64,000 bases of DNA from Nitrospirales bacterium (GTDB lineage: Bacteria > Nitrospirota > Nitrospiria > Nitrospirales > UBA8639). The notes under the pieces were generated by a model. That model saw only the letters and a program-made list of their open reading frames with translations. It was not told the DNA's origin and ran no database searches. The stretch spans positions 62,001-126,000 of the forward strand of contig JAJDBM010000047.1 in NCBI GenBank assembly GCA_029261355.1, in the 5' to 3' direction. This document shows, one piece after another, positions 54,704 to 63,726 of this stretch. Numbering within the stretch: position 1 is the stretch's first letter; every line of letters begins with the position of its first letter. A program made the translations under genes and the position numbers.

Positions 54704-54777
54704 CCATCACCTGATTAAATCGTCTTCAACTATAAGTTTTGATCATGCCATCGAAGGAGGTACATGATGAACACATC

Positions 54778-55872
54778 TCACAATCGCAGACATTCCAATG
54801 CTTCGTGCAAATGCTCCTTGCCTTTTGTAATAATTGCTTCTATCTGAACAGCCCACATATTATCCTCCTCATTTAAAAAAGCAACAATTTTCACAGCATC
54901 TTTTTCAGTTGTCAAAACGACATCCGCCTTCTGCTCTTGTGCTGCTACTCGAATCACATGAATATCCTCGGCGCTGTACGTACAATGATCAGGAAACTCA
55001 AGTTCCTTCACAACTATGCCCCCCATCTCTGAAACGGTCTGACGAAATGCCAATGCATTGCCAATACCACTAAAGATGACGGCTCGCTTACCAGCTATCC
55101 AGGTTCCCGACTCAGCCTGCCATGTCCTAAGATGTTTAACGGACCGAGCATGAAATTCGATATTGATTGCCGGAATCTTCTGGCCAATTGCAGCCTCAAC
55201 CACCTGAAGCACTTGACCGGCCTTAGGTGACTGATCGACACGAGTCTCAATAATAGCGGTCGACCGAGATGCAGCAGATAACGGCTCTCGTAATCGCCCA
55301 GCCGGAAAAAGAGCCCCAAGCCCCTGCCAATCAAGCGCATCAATTAAGAGGAGATTACAATCCCGATGCAGGCGTATATGCTGATAGCCATCATCAAGAA
55401 TAAAACAATCAATCTCCATTCGCTTCAAGACCCACAGACCAAGTTGATATCGATCCCTCCCAACAGCAACGACAACGCCAGGACAATTTTGTGCCATGAG
55501 AAATGGTTCATCACCAGATTCAAGATAAGTCGTTAAAACCTTTTCTCTATCTGAGACAAGAACATAGTCCGCAGTCGACGTTCGACCATAGCCTCGACTC
55601 AATATGGCAATGCGCAGACCCTTCGAATGCAACCACTTTGCCAACCACATGGCAACTGGAGTTTTGCCCGTTCCGCCTACAGTAAGGTTACCCACACTGA
55701 CCACTGGACATGGAAGACGGTTGGAAGTTAGCAAACCTTGCTGATACAGGTAGATTCGACTTCGAACGACCCAACAATAGGGAATAGATAATGCGTAAAG
55801 AAGAGAAGGACAATGGCGATGAAACCAGGAAAGGCAACGCTCCCGATGATTGATACCACTAACAGTCTTCAT
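54778..55872 (-). CDS. lpxK: tetraacyldisaccharide 4'-kinase
   Basis: A 364-residue inner-membrane-associated kinase that phosphorylates the 4' position of the lipid A disaccharide. The Walker A motif is '[19 protein letters not shown]' (about residues 61-79) and the rest ('[14 protein letters not shown]', '[19 protein letters not shown]') agrees with LpxK. I start at the ATG at 55872, six bases after GGAG; a TTG 12 bases earlier and another ATG 3 bases earlier are possible. It sits between waaA and waaF, in the usual order of lipid A assembly. Confidence 0.95.
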   Translation of the reverse strand: MKTVSGINHRERCLSWFHRHCPSLLYALSIPYCWVVRSRIYLYQQGLLTSNRLPCPVVSVGNLTVGGTGKTPVAMWLAKWLHSKGLRIAILSRGYGRTSTADYVLVSDREKVLTTYLESGDEPFLMAQNCPGVVVAVGRDRYQLGLWVLKRMEIDCFILDDGYQHIRLHRDCNLLLIDALDWQGLGALFPAGRLREPLSAASRSTAIIETRVDQSPKAGQVLQVVEAAIGQKIPAINIEFHARSVKHLRTWQAESGTWIAGKRAVIFSGIGNALAFRQTVSEMGGIVVKELEFPDHCTYSAEDIHVIRVAAQEQKADVVLTTEKDAVKIVAFLNEEDNMWAVQIEAIITKGKEHLHEALECLRL

Positions 55873-55902
55873 CATAGTCTCCAAACAGGATGTCTCTTAA
55901 CG

Positions 55903-57246
55903 CTAGGATGAAGAAATTGATGAAGGACAGTTTGATTGATTAGGGGATTTCACTGATTGATCTTCAAGAACGCCACGAATATATTCAATATTTTTCAGCA
56001 CAACACCACGATGAGCGCCAACAACCTCTCTTGCAGCATGCCCAACCTTCTCAGTCCATGAGTCATGCTGATAGGCGTTCGAAATCTTGTCGAATAATTG
56101 GAGCTCATTCTGGACTTCGATCCCACCGCCAGACTGAAGCAATAATTGGGCAACCTCGGAACAGTGATCGGTATAAGGACCAAAGAATACTGGAATCCCC
56201 CATCGAGCTGGCTCTAGCAAATTGTGACCACCAACCGGCGTCAATGTTCCTCCCACAAAGGCAATCCATCCCAATGAATACAGAAGTGAGAGCTCGCCTC
56301 TCGTATCAAGAATGATAACTCTTGGTTGAGACTTGTCGTGTATTATTTCTTCATTGAGCACCACCCGACTCTTTCGAATACAGAGAAGTCCGTGCTTCAA
56401 AACTTTATCCTCAACCTGATTAACTCGCTCAATGTGACGAGGGGCAAGAAGGAGAACAAGAGAGGGAAAGGCTTCATTTAATCGTTTATAACAGCGAAGG
56501 AGCTGATCTTCTTCTTCAGAATGCGTACTGCCTGCGATGATTAATTTCTCACCTGACGTCACACCAAGTAGTGAGGGAGACTGGACGAATCCATGAGAAT
56601 CAGATTCATCATTGACATGATCGAATTTCATATTACCACTAGCATGCACAGCACTAGGCTTTGCACCAAGCTCTATGATTCGTCGAGCATCACGTTCTGA
56701 CTGCATCAATGAAAGCGTGATGGTCGACAACAGCTGCGTCATAAATCCCTGAATATACAGATAGCGCTTAAACGAAGTTGAAGAAAGACGGCCATTGACT
56801 AAAAATATCGGAATGTCCTGACATGAAAAGGCCCTCAAGAGGTTGGGCCACAGCTCTGTTTCAACAACAATGTATGCCGTTGGGCGCAAGCAACGAACAT
56901 AGGCCTGAACGGCCCAGGGAAAGTCTAACGGGCAGTAACAATGTTGTGCCACGCCCGCTAACTGTTGCTCAACCGCTTCTCGTCCGGTTTCGGTGACAGT
57001 TGACACCAAAAAAACCCAATGTGGATAACAATCGCGCAATCCTTTAACAAGAGGAACAACCGAGGTCACTTCTCCCAATGAAACAGCATGAATCCAAAGA
57101 ACAGGAGCAGTAAGATTTCGAAGATTTCCAGGAACCCAGCCAAGTCGCTGAAGAAGACCATGACGACATCGAGGCTTCACAAGAAGAATGGCCAGGATAA
57201 TTGGAGACGTCACTAACAGAAGAACATTGTAGAGAAAATACCCCAC
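55903..57246 (-). CDS. waaA: Kdo transferase
   Basis: A 447-residue GT-B glycosyltransferase of family 30 that transfers Kdo residues from CMP-Kdo to lipid IVA. It has an N-terminal membrane anchor (about 4-22), 'IHAVSLGEVTSVVPLVKGL' with the key Glu near residue 58, 'VETELWPNLLRAF' near 127-139, and a C-terminal donor site 'GWIAFVGGTLTPVGGHNLLEPA'. The start is GTG at 57246. It lies between the split acyltransferase gene and lpxK. Whether it adds one, two or more Kdo cannot be read from sequence. Confidence 0.95.
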   Translation of the reverse strand: MGYFLYNVLLLVTSPIILAILLVKPRCRHGLLQRLGWVPGNLRNLTAPVLWIHAVSLGEVTSVVPLVKGLRDCYPHWVFLVSTVTETGREAVEQQLAGVAQHCYCPLDFPWAVQAYVRCLRPTAYIVVETELWPNLLRAFSCQDIPIFLVNGRLSSTSFKRYLYIQGFMTQLLSTITLSLMQSERDARRIIELGAKPSAVHASGNMKFDHVNDESDSHGFVQSPSLLGVTSGEKLIIAGSTHSEEEDQLLRCYKRLNEAFPSLVLLLAPRHIERVNQVEDKVLKHGLLCIRKSRVVLNEEIIHDKSQPRVIILDTRGELSLLYSLGWIAFVGGTLTPVGGHNLLEPARWGIPVFFGPYTDHCSEVAQLLLQSGGGIEVQNELQLFDKISNAYQHDSWTEKVGHAAREVVGAHRGVVLKNIEYIRGVLEDQSVKSPNQSNCPSSISSS

Positions 57247-57346
57247 GTATGCCTTTCACACAAGAAACGACTGAGGTGCATCATGACTGAATTGGGACAA
57301 AGAGATGAAAGGAAGCGTTCACTCAGAGAAGAAAACAACCTCGGCT

Positions 57347-58011
57347 TTATGTTGATTCTTCGGATACCGTAGAATCAGCCTCAGATGTCATCTTGGACAA
57401 AAACTGCTCGAGCTCTTGACGTTTCACCTCAAGCTCTTCTCGAGAGGCAGTCGCATCAACCCACATGGGATCTCCCCAAATAAACAACGCACGTGCCCCT
57501 GGATACGGAATCATAAACTGATCCCAACTCGAAAAAAGTTTTTTTTTGAGTAAGCACAAGTCACAGGGACAATTGGCAATCCGGTCATTTTTGCTAAATG
57601 AATCACCCCCTCTTGCACTGTTCCTCGCGGACCTTTTGGACCATCAGGAGTAATGGCGATATCGAACCCTTGCCGTCCTTGTCGAATCAATTCTCTCTGA
57701 GCAGACTTGGCGCCTCTGGTGGTTGATCCACGTACTGAGCGAAAACCGAAACGACTGGTAATTCGGTGAATGAGTTCCCCGTCTCTATGACGGCTAATTA
57801 AAATAGAGATGCCTTTTCCTTGATAAACTAAAGGCATCATCAATTGACGACCGTGCCAAAACGCAAAAATAATCGATTGCCCCTTCTTGTACAGGTCCAA
57901 GGTCGGCCCTTCTCCCTTCTTCGTCAGAGTTAACGTCGAACCAAGCCCTCTTATAAGTTTTTCTCCTACAATAGGAAGGATCTTCAATTTCATCCATTGT
58001 CTAAGGAGCAT
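57347..58011 (-). pseudogene. DUF374 lysophospholipid acyltransferase, split by a -1 frameshift
   Basis: A 166-residue frame (58011-57511) ends early, and a second frame (57559-57347) continues the same protein one base back. Joined, they give about 221 residues, the family's normal length. The first part has 'FAFWHGRQLMMPL', 'SRHRDGELI' and 'TPDGPKGPRG', all DUF374 marks, and the second part has 'LFSSWDQFMIPYPGARALFIWGDPMWV', which is the DUF374 C-terminus. The shift falls at a run of nine A on the coding strand (57547-57539), so one A lost, an assembly error, or programmed slippage would all explain it. It sits between msbA and waaA, where an acyltransferase of the LPS block is expected. 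Confidence 0.85.
57538..57548 (-). other. slippery heptamer A_AAA_AAC in a nine-A run
   Basis: On the minus strand, codons TCA AAA AAA AAC of the first frame end in the heptamer A AAA AAC (57544-57538), a known -1 frameshift site. A -1 slip continues with CTT at 57538, exactly the frame that encodes the rest of the acyltransferase. Twelve bases further on, GGGATC (57525-57520) can pair with GATCCC (57472-57467), though the loop is long for a stimulatory stem. Transcript slippage on nine A would give the same product. Confidence 0.6.
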
Positions 58012-58015
58012 AGAT

Positions 58016-59776
58016 TCAGACCCTATTCGGTTCTAACGATTCAATTCCAAAATGTTCAAATTGCGTGTGATAGAGCCTGGTATAGACTCCTCCCTTTTCA
58101 AGCAATTGAGAATGTGAGCCAACTTCAATAAGACTCCCGTGTTCGAGCACCACGATGCGATCTGCATGCTGAACCGTCGATAATCGATGAGCAATAACCA
58201 AGGTTGTACGCTGAGCAGTCATTAAGTTTTTCAGCGCAGCTTGAACAAGTTTTTCCGACTCTGAGTCTAATGCCGAGGTGGCTTCATCAAGGATAAGGAG
58301 TGGGGGATTTCGTAAAATGGCGCGTGCAATGGCTAACCGTTGTCGCTGTCCACCAGATAGCTTCACCCCATCTTCACCAACACGAGTGTTTAATTGATTT
58401 GGTAACCGTTCTATAAATTCCCACGCGAACGCCAATCGTGCCGCTTCAATGACTTCTTCATCACTAGCCGTTGGACGACCGTAGGCAATATTATGCCGAA
58501 TCGTGTCATCAAATAACACCGTTTCTTGGGAAACAATTCCAATTTGCCTTCGCAGAGAGGCTCGACTTGCCTCTCGCACATCACGTCCATCAATGAGTAT
58601 CATGCCTTCCGATGGGCGATAAAACCTTGGCACAAGACTCACCAGCGTAGACTTACCACTCCCACTACTTCCGACAAGAGCTACCACCTCCCCAACAGGA
58701 ATGGTCAAAGAAAATTTCCGCACTGCTGGCTGTTCACTACCAGGATAGAAAAAAGTGATATGTCGAAACTCTAAGGACTTGCGAATAAGGGGAAGTTCGG
58801 CCTTGCCAGCGTCACGATCAAACTCAGTCTCAAGGTCCAAGACATCGAATACGCGCTTGGAGGCAGCCAACGCTCGTTGAATGGCCTGATTCGCTCCAGA
58901 AAGTCGACGAATCGGAGCATAAGCCATAAACATGGCAGCAAAAAATGAGGAAAACCCTCCAGGTGTCATCGCTCCAATACTAATCAGATGCCCGCCATAC
59001 CATATAATCACCACCGTTCCACATAACCCAATAATTTCCATGAGAGGTGAAGACAATGCTGACACTTGAGCCGCCTTTTGACTCGCGGTTCGATAAGCTC
59101 GATTGGTGACATCAAAGCGTTGGGCTTCCGACTCTTCTCCTCCATAGGATTTAACAAGACGGACTCCAGCAAATGTTTCTTTCAACACATTGGCCATATC
59201 TCCCATACTTTCTTGACCACGCGTCGATAATTTTCGTAAACGTTTTCCTATACGGACAATCACTAGGGCCGAAGCTGGAATGATAAACAACATCACCGTA
59301 GCCAGCTTCCAGTTTTGGTAGAACACCACACCAAGAAGAGCGAGAAACGTCAATCCCTGTTGAAACAGATCTTTCATGATACTTGGGATAGCATTGGCCA
59401 TCTCATTCACATCATTGAGCACTCTCGCGACTAATCGCCCTGATGCATTCGTGTCGTGATACTTCACTGGTAATCGAACGATCTGGAGAAAAAGCTGATG
59501 TCGGATATCGGCCACAATCCAATTTCCCACATAACTCATGAGGTAGGCTTGCCCATAGCCAAACGATGCTTTCAAGAGCGCCACGCCTAAAATGATCAAG
59601 GGAAGAATATTGAACCAATACTGGTCTTGTTGAATTAAAATCCCATCCATTAGGGGCTGGACAAGCCAAGCATAGACAGCTTGAAAACCTGCCACGCCCA
59701 CAGAACAGACTAAGGCCAAAATCAGGCGAGCCCTATACGCATGAACATACTGGAGTAACCGCAAAAATGTTGTCAC
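58016..59776 (-). CDS. msbA: lipid A export ABC transporter, MsbA type
   Basis: A 586-residue half-transporter that flips lipid A-core across the inner membrane. About six membrane helices lie within 1-310 (VALLSV-type), and the nucleotide-binding domain has Walker A 'GSSGSGKSTLV', signature 'LSGGQRQRLAIARAIL' and Walker B 'LLILDEATSALDSE'. I choose the GTG at 59776 because it forms GTGA with the lpxB stop and has GAGGTGAAC upstream; a start at 59800 would overlap lpxB by 28 bases. A short linker then leads to the split acyltransferase gene, five bases away. Confidence 0.95.
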   Translation of the reverse strand: MTTFLRLLQYVHAYRARLILALVCSVGVAGFQAVYAWLVQPLMDGILIQQDQYWFNILPLIILGVALLKASFGYGQAYLMSYVGNWIVADIRHQLFLQIVRLPVKYHDTNASGRLVARVLNDVNEMANAIPSIMKDLFQQGLTFLALLGVVFYQNWKLATVMLFIIPASALVIVRIGKRLRKLSTRGQESMGDMANVLKETFAGVRLVKSYGGEESEAQRFDVTNRAYRTASQKAAQVSALSSPLMEIIGLCGTVVIIWYGGHLISIGAMTPGGFSSFFAAMFMAYAPIRRLSGANQAIQRALAASKRVFDVLDLETEFDRDAGKAELPLIRKSLEFRHITFFYPGSEQPAVRKFSLTIPVGEVVALVGSSGSGKSTLVSLVPRFYRPSEGMILIDGRDVREASRASLRRQIGIVSQETVLFDDTIRHNIAYGRPTASDEEVIEAARLAFAWEFIERLPNQLNTRVGEDGVKLSGGQRQRLAIARAILRNPPLLILDEATSALDSESEKLVQAALKNLMTAQRTTLVIAHRLSTVQHADRIVVLEHGSLIEVGSHSQLLEKGGVYTRLYHTQFEHFGIESLEPNRV

Positions 59777-60906
59777 GCGTTCACCTCGGCCAGCACACAT
59801 TCGGCCGCACGACGAGAGGCACCTGAAACACCCAGGGATTCACGAACCTCACGAAACTGCTCTCGCATTTCATCAAGAAGCTGAGGGTTATGAAGCAGCC
59901 GTAGGGCCATAGGAACAAGTTGTTTTACGGTCATATCATATTGAAGAAGTTCAGGTACAATTTGACGCCCAGCAACAATATTGACTAAGCCAATATACGG
60001 TATTTGTATCAAATGACGGGCAATCGAATAGGTCAACCAAGGCACACGATACATAATAATCATGGGCGTACCTATGATAGCTGCCTGTAAGGTCGCCGTT
60101 CCGGAATTGACAAATAACAGATCTGAGGCGGCCATGACTTCATTGGGACTATCCTGAATAATACGAACTTTTAAATTTTGAAATATTTTCACAATATCAT
60201 GAATCGTTTCATATGACACCGAGGAAGAATGGGCAATCATCACCTGAAGTTGGGGGAAAGCCTTCTTCACTTCATGCGCGGCGTGAAGCATGATGGGAAG
60301 ACAACGCTTTACTTCATGCTCTCGACTTCCAGGGAAAAGTCCTAAGGCTTGCGTCGGAGGGGTCAATCCTAATTGTTCCTGAACCAGTATTTTGTCGTAG
60401 GGATGGTGTACGACATCTAAGAGCGGATGTCCCACGAAACTACAGGGAATGCCAGCATTACGATATAAGGGTACTTCAAATGGAAAAATGACAATGAGAT
60501 GATTCACCACACGGCGAATCAGACTGAGGCGACCTTTTCCCCAAGCCCAAATTTGAGGAGCGATGTAATACACAACATGCTGCTTTGCCTGTGCAGCAAC
60601 TTTAGCTAACCGAAGATTCATTCCTGGACTATCGATGAACACAATGACATCAAATCGTTCTTTTCGTATAATTTTCTTCAAACGCTGAAACGTTTGAATC
60701 CCATGGATCAATTGCTTAGGCCCTGGCACACCGATCGCATCAACACGTTCAATGCCCGGAAAGAGACGAACGCCTTCACCTTGCATCAATCGACCACCAA
60801 CTCCGTCGATCTGGAGCTGAGGATCCAAGGTGTAGAGCGCATTGGCAAGATTCGCTCCATGCAAATCCCCTGAGGCTTCACCCGTCACGATAAAAATTCG
60901 AGGCAT
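59773..60906 (-). CDS. lpxB: lipid A disaccharide synthase
   Basis: A 377-residue peripheral membrane glycosyltransferase of family 19 that joins UDP-diacylglucosamine and lipid X. The N-terminus 'MPRIFIVTGEASGDLHGANLANAL' is the family mark, and 'GLFPGSREHEVKRCLPIML' near 190-208 and 'NSGTATLQAAIIGTPMIIMYR' near 268-288 hold the donor site. The stop overlaps the msbA start (GTGA), so the two are coupled. The preceding Gfo/Idh gene ends 53 bases upstream. Confidence 0.97.
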   Translation of the reverse strand: MPRIFIVTGEASGDLHGANLANALYTLDPQLQIDGVGGRLMQGEGVRLFPGIERVDAIGVPGPKQLIHGIQTFQRLKKIIRKERFDVIVFIDSPGMNLRLAKVAAQAKQHVVYYIAPQIWAWGKGRLSLIRRVVNHLIVIFPFEVPLYRNAGIPCSFVGHPLLDVVHHPYDKILVQEQLGLTPPTQALGLFPGSREHEVKRCLPIMLHAAHEVKKAFPQLQVMIAHSSSVSYETIHDIVKIFQNLKVRIIQDSPNEVMAASDLLFVNSGTATLQAAIIGTPMIIMYRVPWLTYSIARHLIQIPYIGLVNIVAGRQIVPELLQYDMTVKQLVPMALRLLHNPQLLDEMREQFREVRESLGVSGASRRAAECVLAEVNA

Positions 60907-60959
60907 TAGCCCTACCCTAGAAATTCTAATATTTGAACGTCACAAAGGAACCGGATCAA

Positions 60960-61907
60960 TTAGCAAGTTGGGGAGGTGGAGGTGTGAATCTGAGTTAATA
61001 TTCGATGAGCCAACTCTAATGATGCCACCCCATCTTCTCCAGTCACGAGTGGCTGACTCCTCCCCGTGACTGACGCAATAAATGAGAGTAATTCACGTTC
61101 TAGCGGCTCACCTTCGGTTCCGCACAGTTGCTCAGTATCGACAGTCCCCTCTCCATCGCCTTGGTACTTTCGACGATGAATCACCGCTCGTCGTTCTTGA
61201 TAGTCAATAGAAATATACATATCAGGCTGAAAGATTCTGCACTTCCGAAGTCGCCCACTGGATATCCGACTCGCAGTAAATGTGGCCACCCCTCCGTTGC
61301 CAAAAACAATGCGTACATTGGCAATATCAACTTGATCTGTTAATACGGCCAACCCTGACGCCTCAACATTCACGATTGAACCCAGGTTTAAGGACAACAC
61401 CATATCCAAGTCATGGATCATGAGATCTAAGACAACATCAACATCAGTCCCTCTTGCCTGAAAAGGACTTAAGCGATGACATTCCAGAAAACCCGGATTG
61501 TGAATAAAAGGCCTGACGCAATCGACAATAGGATTAAATCGTTCAACATGACCAACTTGCAATTGACAATGTCGTTCCTTAGCCAACTGAACTAAACGAC
61601 GACCTTCGTCCACCTGTGAAGTAATCGGCTTTTCCACAAGAACATGAATGCCAGCCTCCAAGCAGGCCTGTACAACCGAAAAATGGCTAGACGTAGGAAC
61701 AGCCACACTCACGGCATCGACAAGAGGCAAAACCTGAGCAAGGGTTGGGTAATATCGTGAGTGAAACTCTGAGGCAATTGCTCGGCCCCTAGACTCATCA
61801 AGGTCAGAAACCGCAACAAGCTCAGCCTCTGAGCATGCGGCATAAATTCTTGCGTGGTGTTGGCCAAGATGACCAACGCCAATTACGCCAACTCTAAGTT
61901 GATCCAT
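60960..61907 (-). CDS. Gfo/Idh/MocA oxidoreductase, GnnA candidate
   Basis: A 315-residue NAD(P)-dependent oxidoreductase with an N-terminal Rossmann motif 'GVIGVGHLGQHHARIY' (residues 7-22) and the lysine motif 'VEKPITSQVDEGRRL' (about 91-106, catalytic K93). The Gfo/Idh C-terminal beta domain follows. Its place between lpxI and lpxB recalls GnnA, which oxidises UDP-GlcNAc so that GnnB can make the 3-amino sugar used for amide-linked lipid A. No GnnB aminotransferase is in this window, so the assignment is an inference. An inositol or other sugar dehydrogenase is the alternative. Confidence 0.8.
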   Translation of the reverse strand: MDQLRVGVIGVGHLGQHHARIYAACSEAELVAVSDLDESRGRAIASEFHSRYYPTLAQVLPLVDAVSVAVPTSSHFSVVQACLEAGIHVLVEKPITSQVDEGRRLVQLAKERHCQLQVGHVERFNPIVDCVRPFIHNPGFLECHRLSPFQARGTDVDVVLDLMIHDLDMVLSLNLGSIVNVEASGLAVLTDQVDIANVRIVFGNGGVATFTASRISSGRLRKCRIFQPDMYISIDYQERRAVIHRRKYQGDGEGTVDTEQLCGTEGEPLERELLSFIASVTGRSQPLVTGEDGVASLELAHRILTQIHTSTSPTC

Positions 61908-61993
61908 ACTAAGTCAAAGGCCTTTACTGAATTTATATGACGTACTGATGAGAACCAGGGAACCACGTTGAGTCCACGATTCTAAAAAGATGA

Positions 61994-62851
61994 TCACGGT
62001 GGGGAAGATTGCTCACTTAAAGTGGTGATTCCAACAATAGCGATTCGATGACTATTGGCCTGAGCCAGAACAGACTCTCGATCAAGCATGACCGAACGTC
62101 CAGCCTCCAAAGCCAATACCGAAGCATGAACTTCAATCATCCGTTCAAGAGAAGTCGGCCCGATTGCTGGAAGATCAAACCGTAAATCTTGACTCGGCTT
62201 GCACCGCTTCACTACAACGGCATCTTTTTGCGCAAGAAGACCACCTCGTCGAATTGTTTCGTCTGTTCCTTCAGCAGCCTCAACCGCAACAACCGATTGA
62301 CGTTTGACTACAATGCACTGGCCAATGTCTAAACGTCCAATATCATAGGCCACCTTCCATCCATATCGAATATCATCCCATTCTTTTTTTGTCGGGGCTC
62401 TCTTCGTTAAGGTACCCTCCCTGACAAGGATATCATCTAATCCAAAGGTTGACTCTATGATACGGATTCCCTCACTCTCGAGCTCCCCGGCTATTCCTCG
62501 TAAGATACCGTCATCATTCCAGTTTGATAATCGTCCAAATAAGGCGAGGGCACGGAGGTCTGGTCGGAGAGTCGTGAAGGCATGGATCTTTTTAATCCCA
62601 CCAAGCATGACGGCTTGTTGGACCTGTTCTTTCTTGAATGCATGGATAATCTTATTGAGTTGCCCGATCTTGACCCAGGTGATCGACTCAACTGATTGCT
62701 CCAGTTCTGATGTAGTCTCCCCCACATGAGCCACAGCAGAAACGGCATATCCTAGGCGCCGTGCATTTTCAGCAAAGATAATCGGAAATCGTCCGCTCCC
62801 AGCAATCAATCCGATCCGTTTCTGGGGGGAATCCTTCATACTGTTCAGCAA
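61994..62851 (-). CDS. lpxI: UDP-2,3-diacylglucosamine pyrophosphatase, LpxI type
   Basis: A 285-residue enzyme of the former DUF1009 family that splits UDP-2,3-diacylglucosamine to lipid X and UMP, replacing LpxH. The N-terminus 'RIGLIAGSGRFPIIFAENARRLGY' (about 12-35) and C-terminal 'FDLPAIGPTSLERMIEVHASVLALEAGRSVMLDRE' are characteristic. It lies between lpxA (10 bases) and the Gfo/Idh gene. The start is TTG at 62851, with GGGAG about four bases upstream, or ATG at 62839; the former has the better ribosome site. Confidence 0.93.
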   Translation of the reverse strand: MLNSMKDSPQKRIGLIAGSGRFPIIFAENARRLGYAVSAVAHVGETTSELEQSVESITWVKIGQLNKIIHAFKKEQVQQAVMLGGIKKIHAFTTLRPDLRALALFGRLSNWNDDGILRGIAGELESEGIRIIESTFGLDDILVREGTLTKRAPTKKEWDDIRYGWKVAYDIGRLDIGQCIVVKRQSVVAVEAAEGTDETIRRGGLLAQKDAVVVKRCKPSQDLRFDLPAIGPTSLERMIEVHASVLALEAGRSVMLDRESVLAQANSHRIAIVGITTLSEQSSPP

Positions 62852-62861
62852 CTGACTCCCA

Positions 62862-63695
62862 TTAATCTTGCGCGCGACGTAACCTTAGGTCTTTCTCATC
62901 GTCTTGTCCACGTTTACCTCCATGGCTGATACCCCGCCTAGAACTCTCAATGAAGGTGACTAACTTCAAGACATCTTGACTATGCTCATATTGTGATCGC
63001 GCAATTTTGGTCGCTTCGCTCAGACGATACTGTTGCCTGAATAACAAACGGTAGGCCTCTTTAAGCATAGTAATCCGTTCGTTTCCGAATTTATGGCGGC
63101 GCAAACCAATGGAATTAATTCCAAAAAGTCGAGCTGGATAGGATCCTGATGCACGCATAAAAGGCGGAACATCTTGGGGTACTGCCGAACACCCACCCAC
63201 CATCGCATGCTCTCCAATTCGTACATATTGATGAATACCTACCAACCCGCCGATGACGGCATGATTGCCAATCGCAATATGTCCGGCCAAAGTCGCGGCA
63301 TTGGCCATCACAATATGATCCCCTAATTCGCAATCATGAGCCACATGGACATAGGCCATGAGAAAATTATGATGACCAAGACGAGTCACTCCTCCCCCGA
63401 AGCTCGTGGCACGATTCACAGTCACGTATTCGCGAAAAATATTATGATCACCTATCACAACTTTGGTCGGCTCGTCTTGATATTGAAGATGTTGAGGAGG
63501 AGACCCAATCGAAGAGTAGGGAAAGAATTTACATTGCGCCCCAATATCAGTATGGCCTTCCACGCAAACATGCGAGACAAGTTCTGTCCCACGTCCAATC
63601 CGCACATGCTCGCCCACAACACAATATGGACCAATCAGGACGTCTTCTTCAATCTCAGCTTTGGGATGAATGATGGCAGTTTGATGTATGCTCAC
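62862..63695 (-). CDS. lpxA: acyl-ACP:UDP-GlcNAc O-acyltransferase
   Basis: A 277-residue trimeric cytoplasmic enzyme that does the first step of lipid A synthesis. Left-handed beta-helix hexapeptide repeats fill residues 1-190 ('IGPYCVVGEHVRIGRGTELVSHV'). The catalytic His lies in 'MAYVHVAHDCELGDH' near 113-127, and the GIHQYV substrate loop follows. A C-terminal helical part (to about 250) is normal; the last 25 residues are an extra basic/acidic tail ('GGKRGQDDEKDLRLRRAQD'). The start is GTG at 63695. fabZ precedes it by 31 bases. Confidence 0.96.
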   Translation of the reverse strand: MSIHQTAIIHPKAEIEEDVLIGPYCVVGEHVRIGRGTELVSHVCVEGHTDIGAQCKFFPYSSIGSPPQHLQYQDEPTKVVIGDHNIFREYVTVNRATSFGGGVTRLGHHNFLMAYVHVAHDCELGDHIVMANAATLAGHIAIGNHAVIGGLVGIHQYVRIGEHAMVGGCSAVPQDVPPFMRASGSYPARLFGINSIGLRRHKFGNERITMLKEAYRLLFRQQYRLSEATKIARSQYEHSQDVLKLVTFIESSRRGISHGGKRGQDDEKDLRLRRAQD

Positions 63696-63726
63696 AAATG
63701 TTTAATCCGAGATAATAATCACTCGC

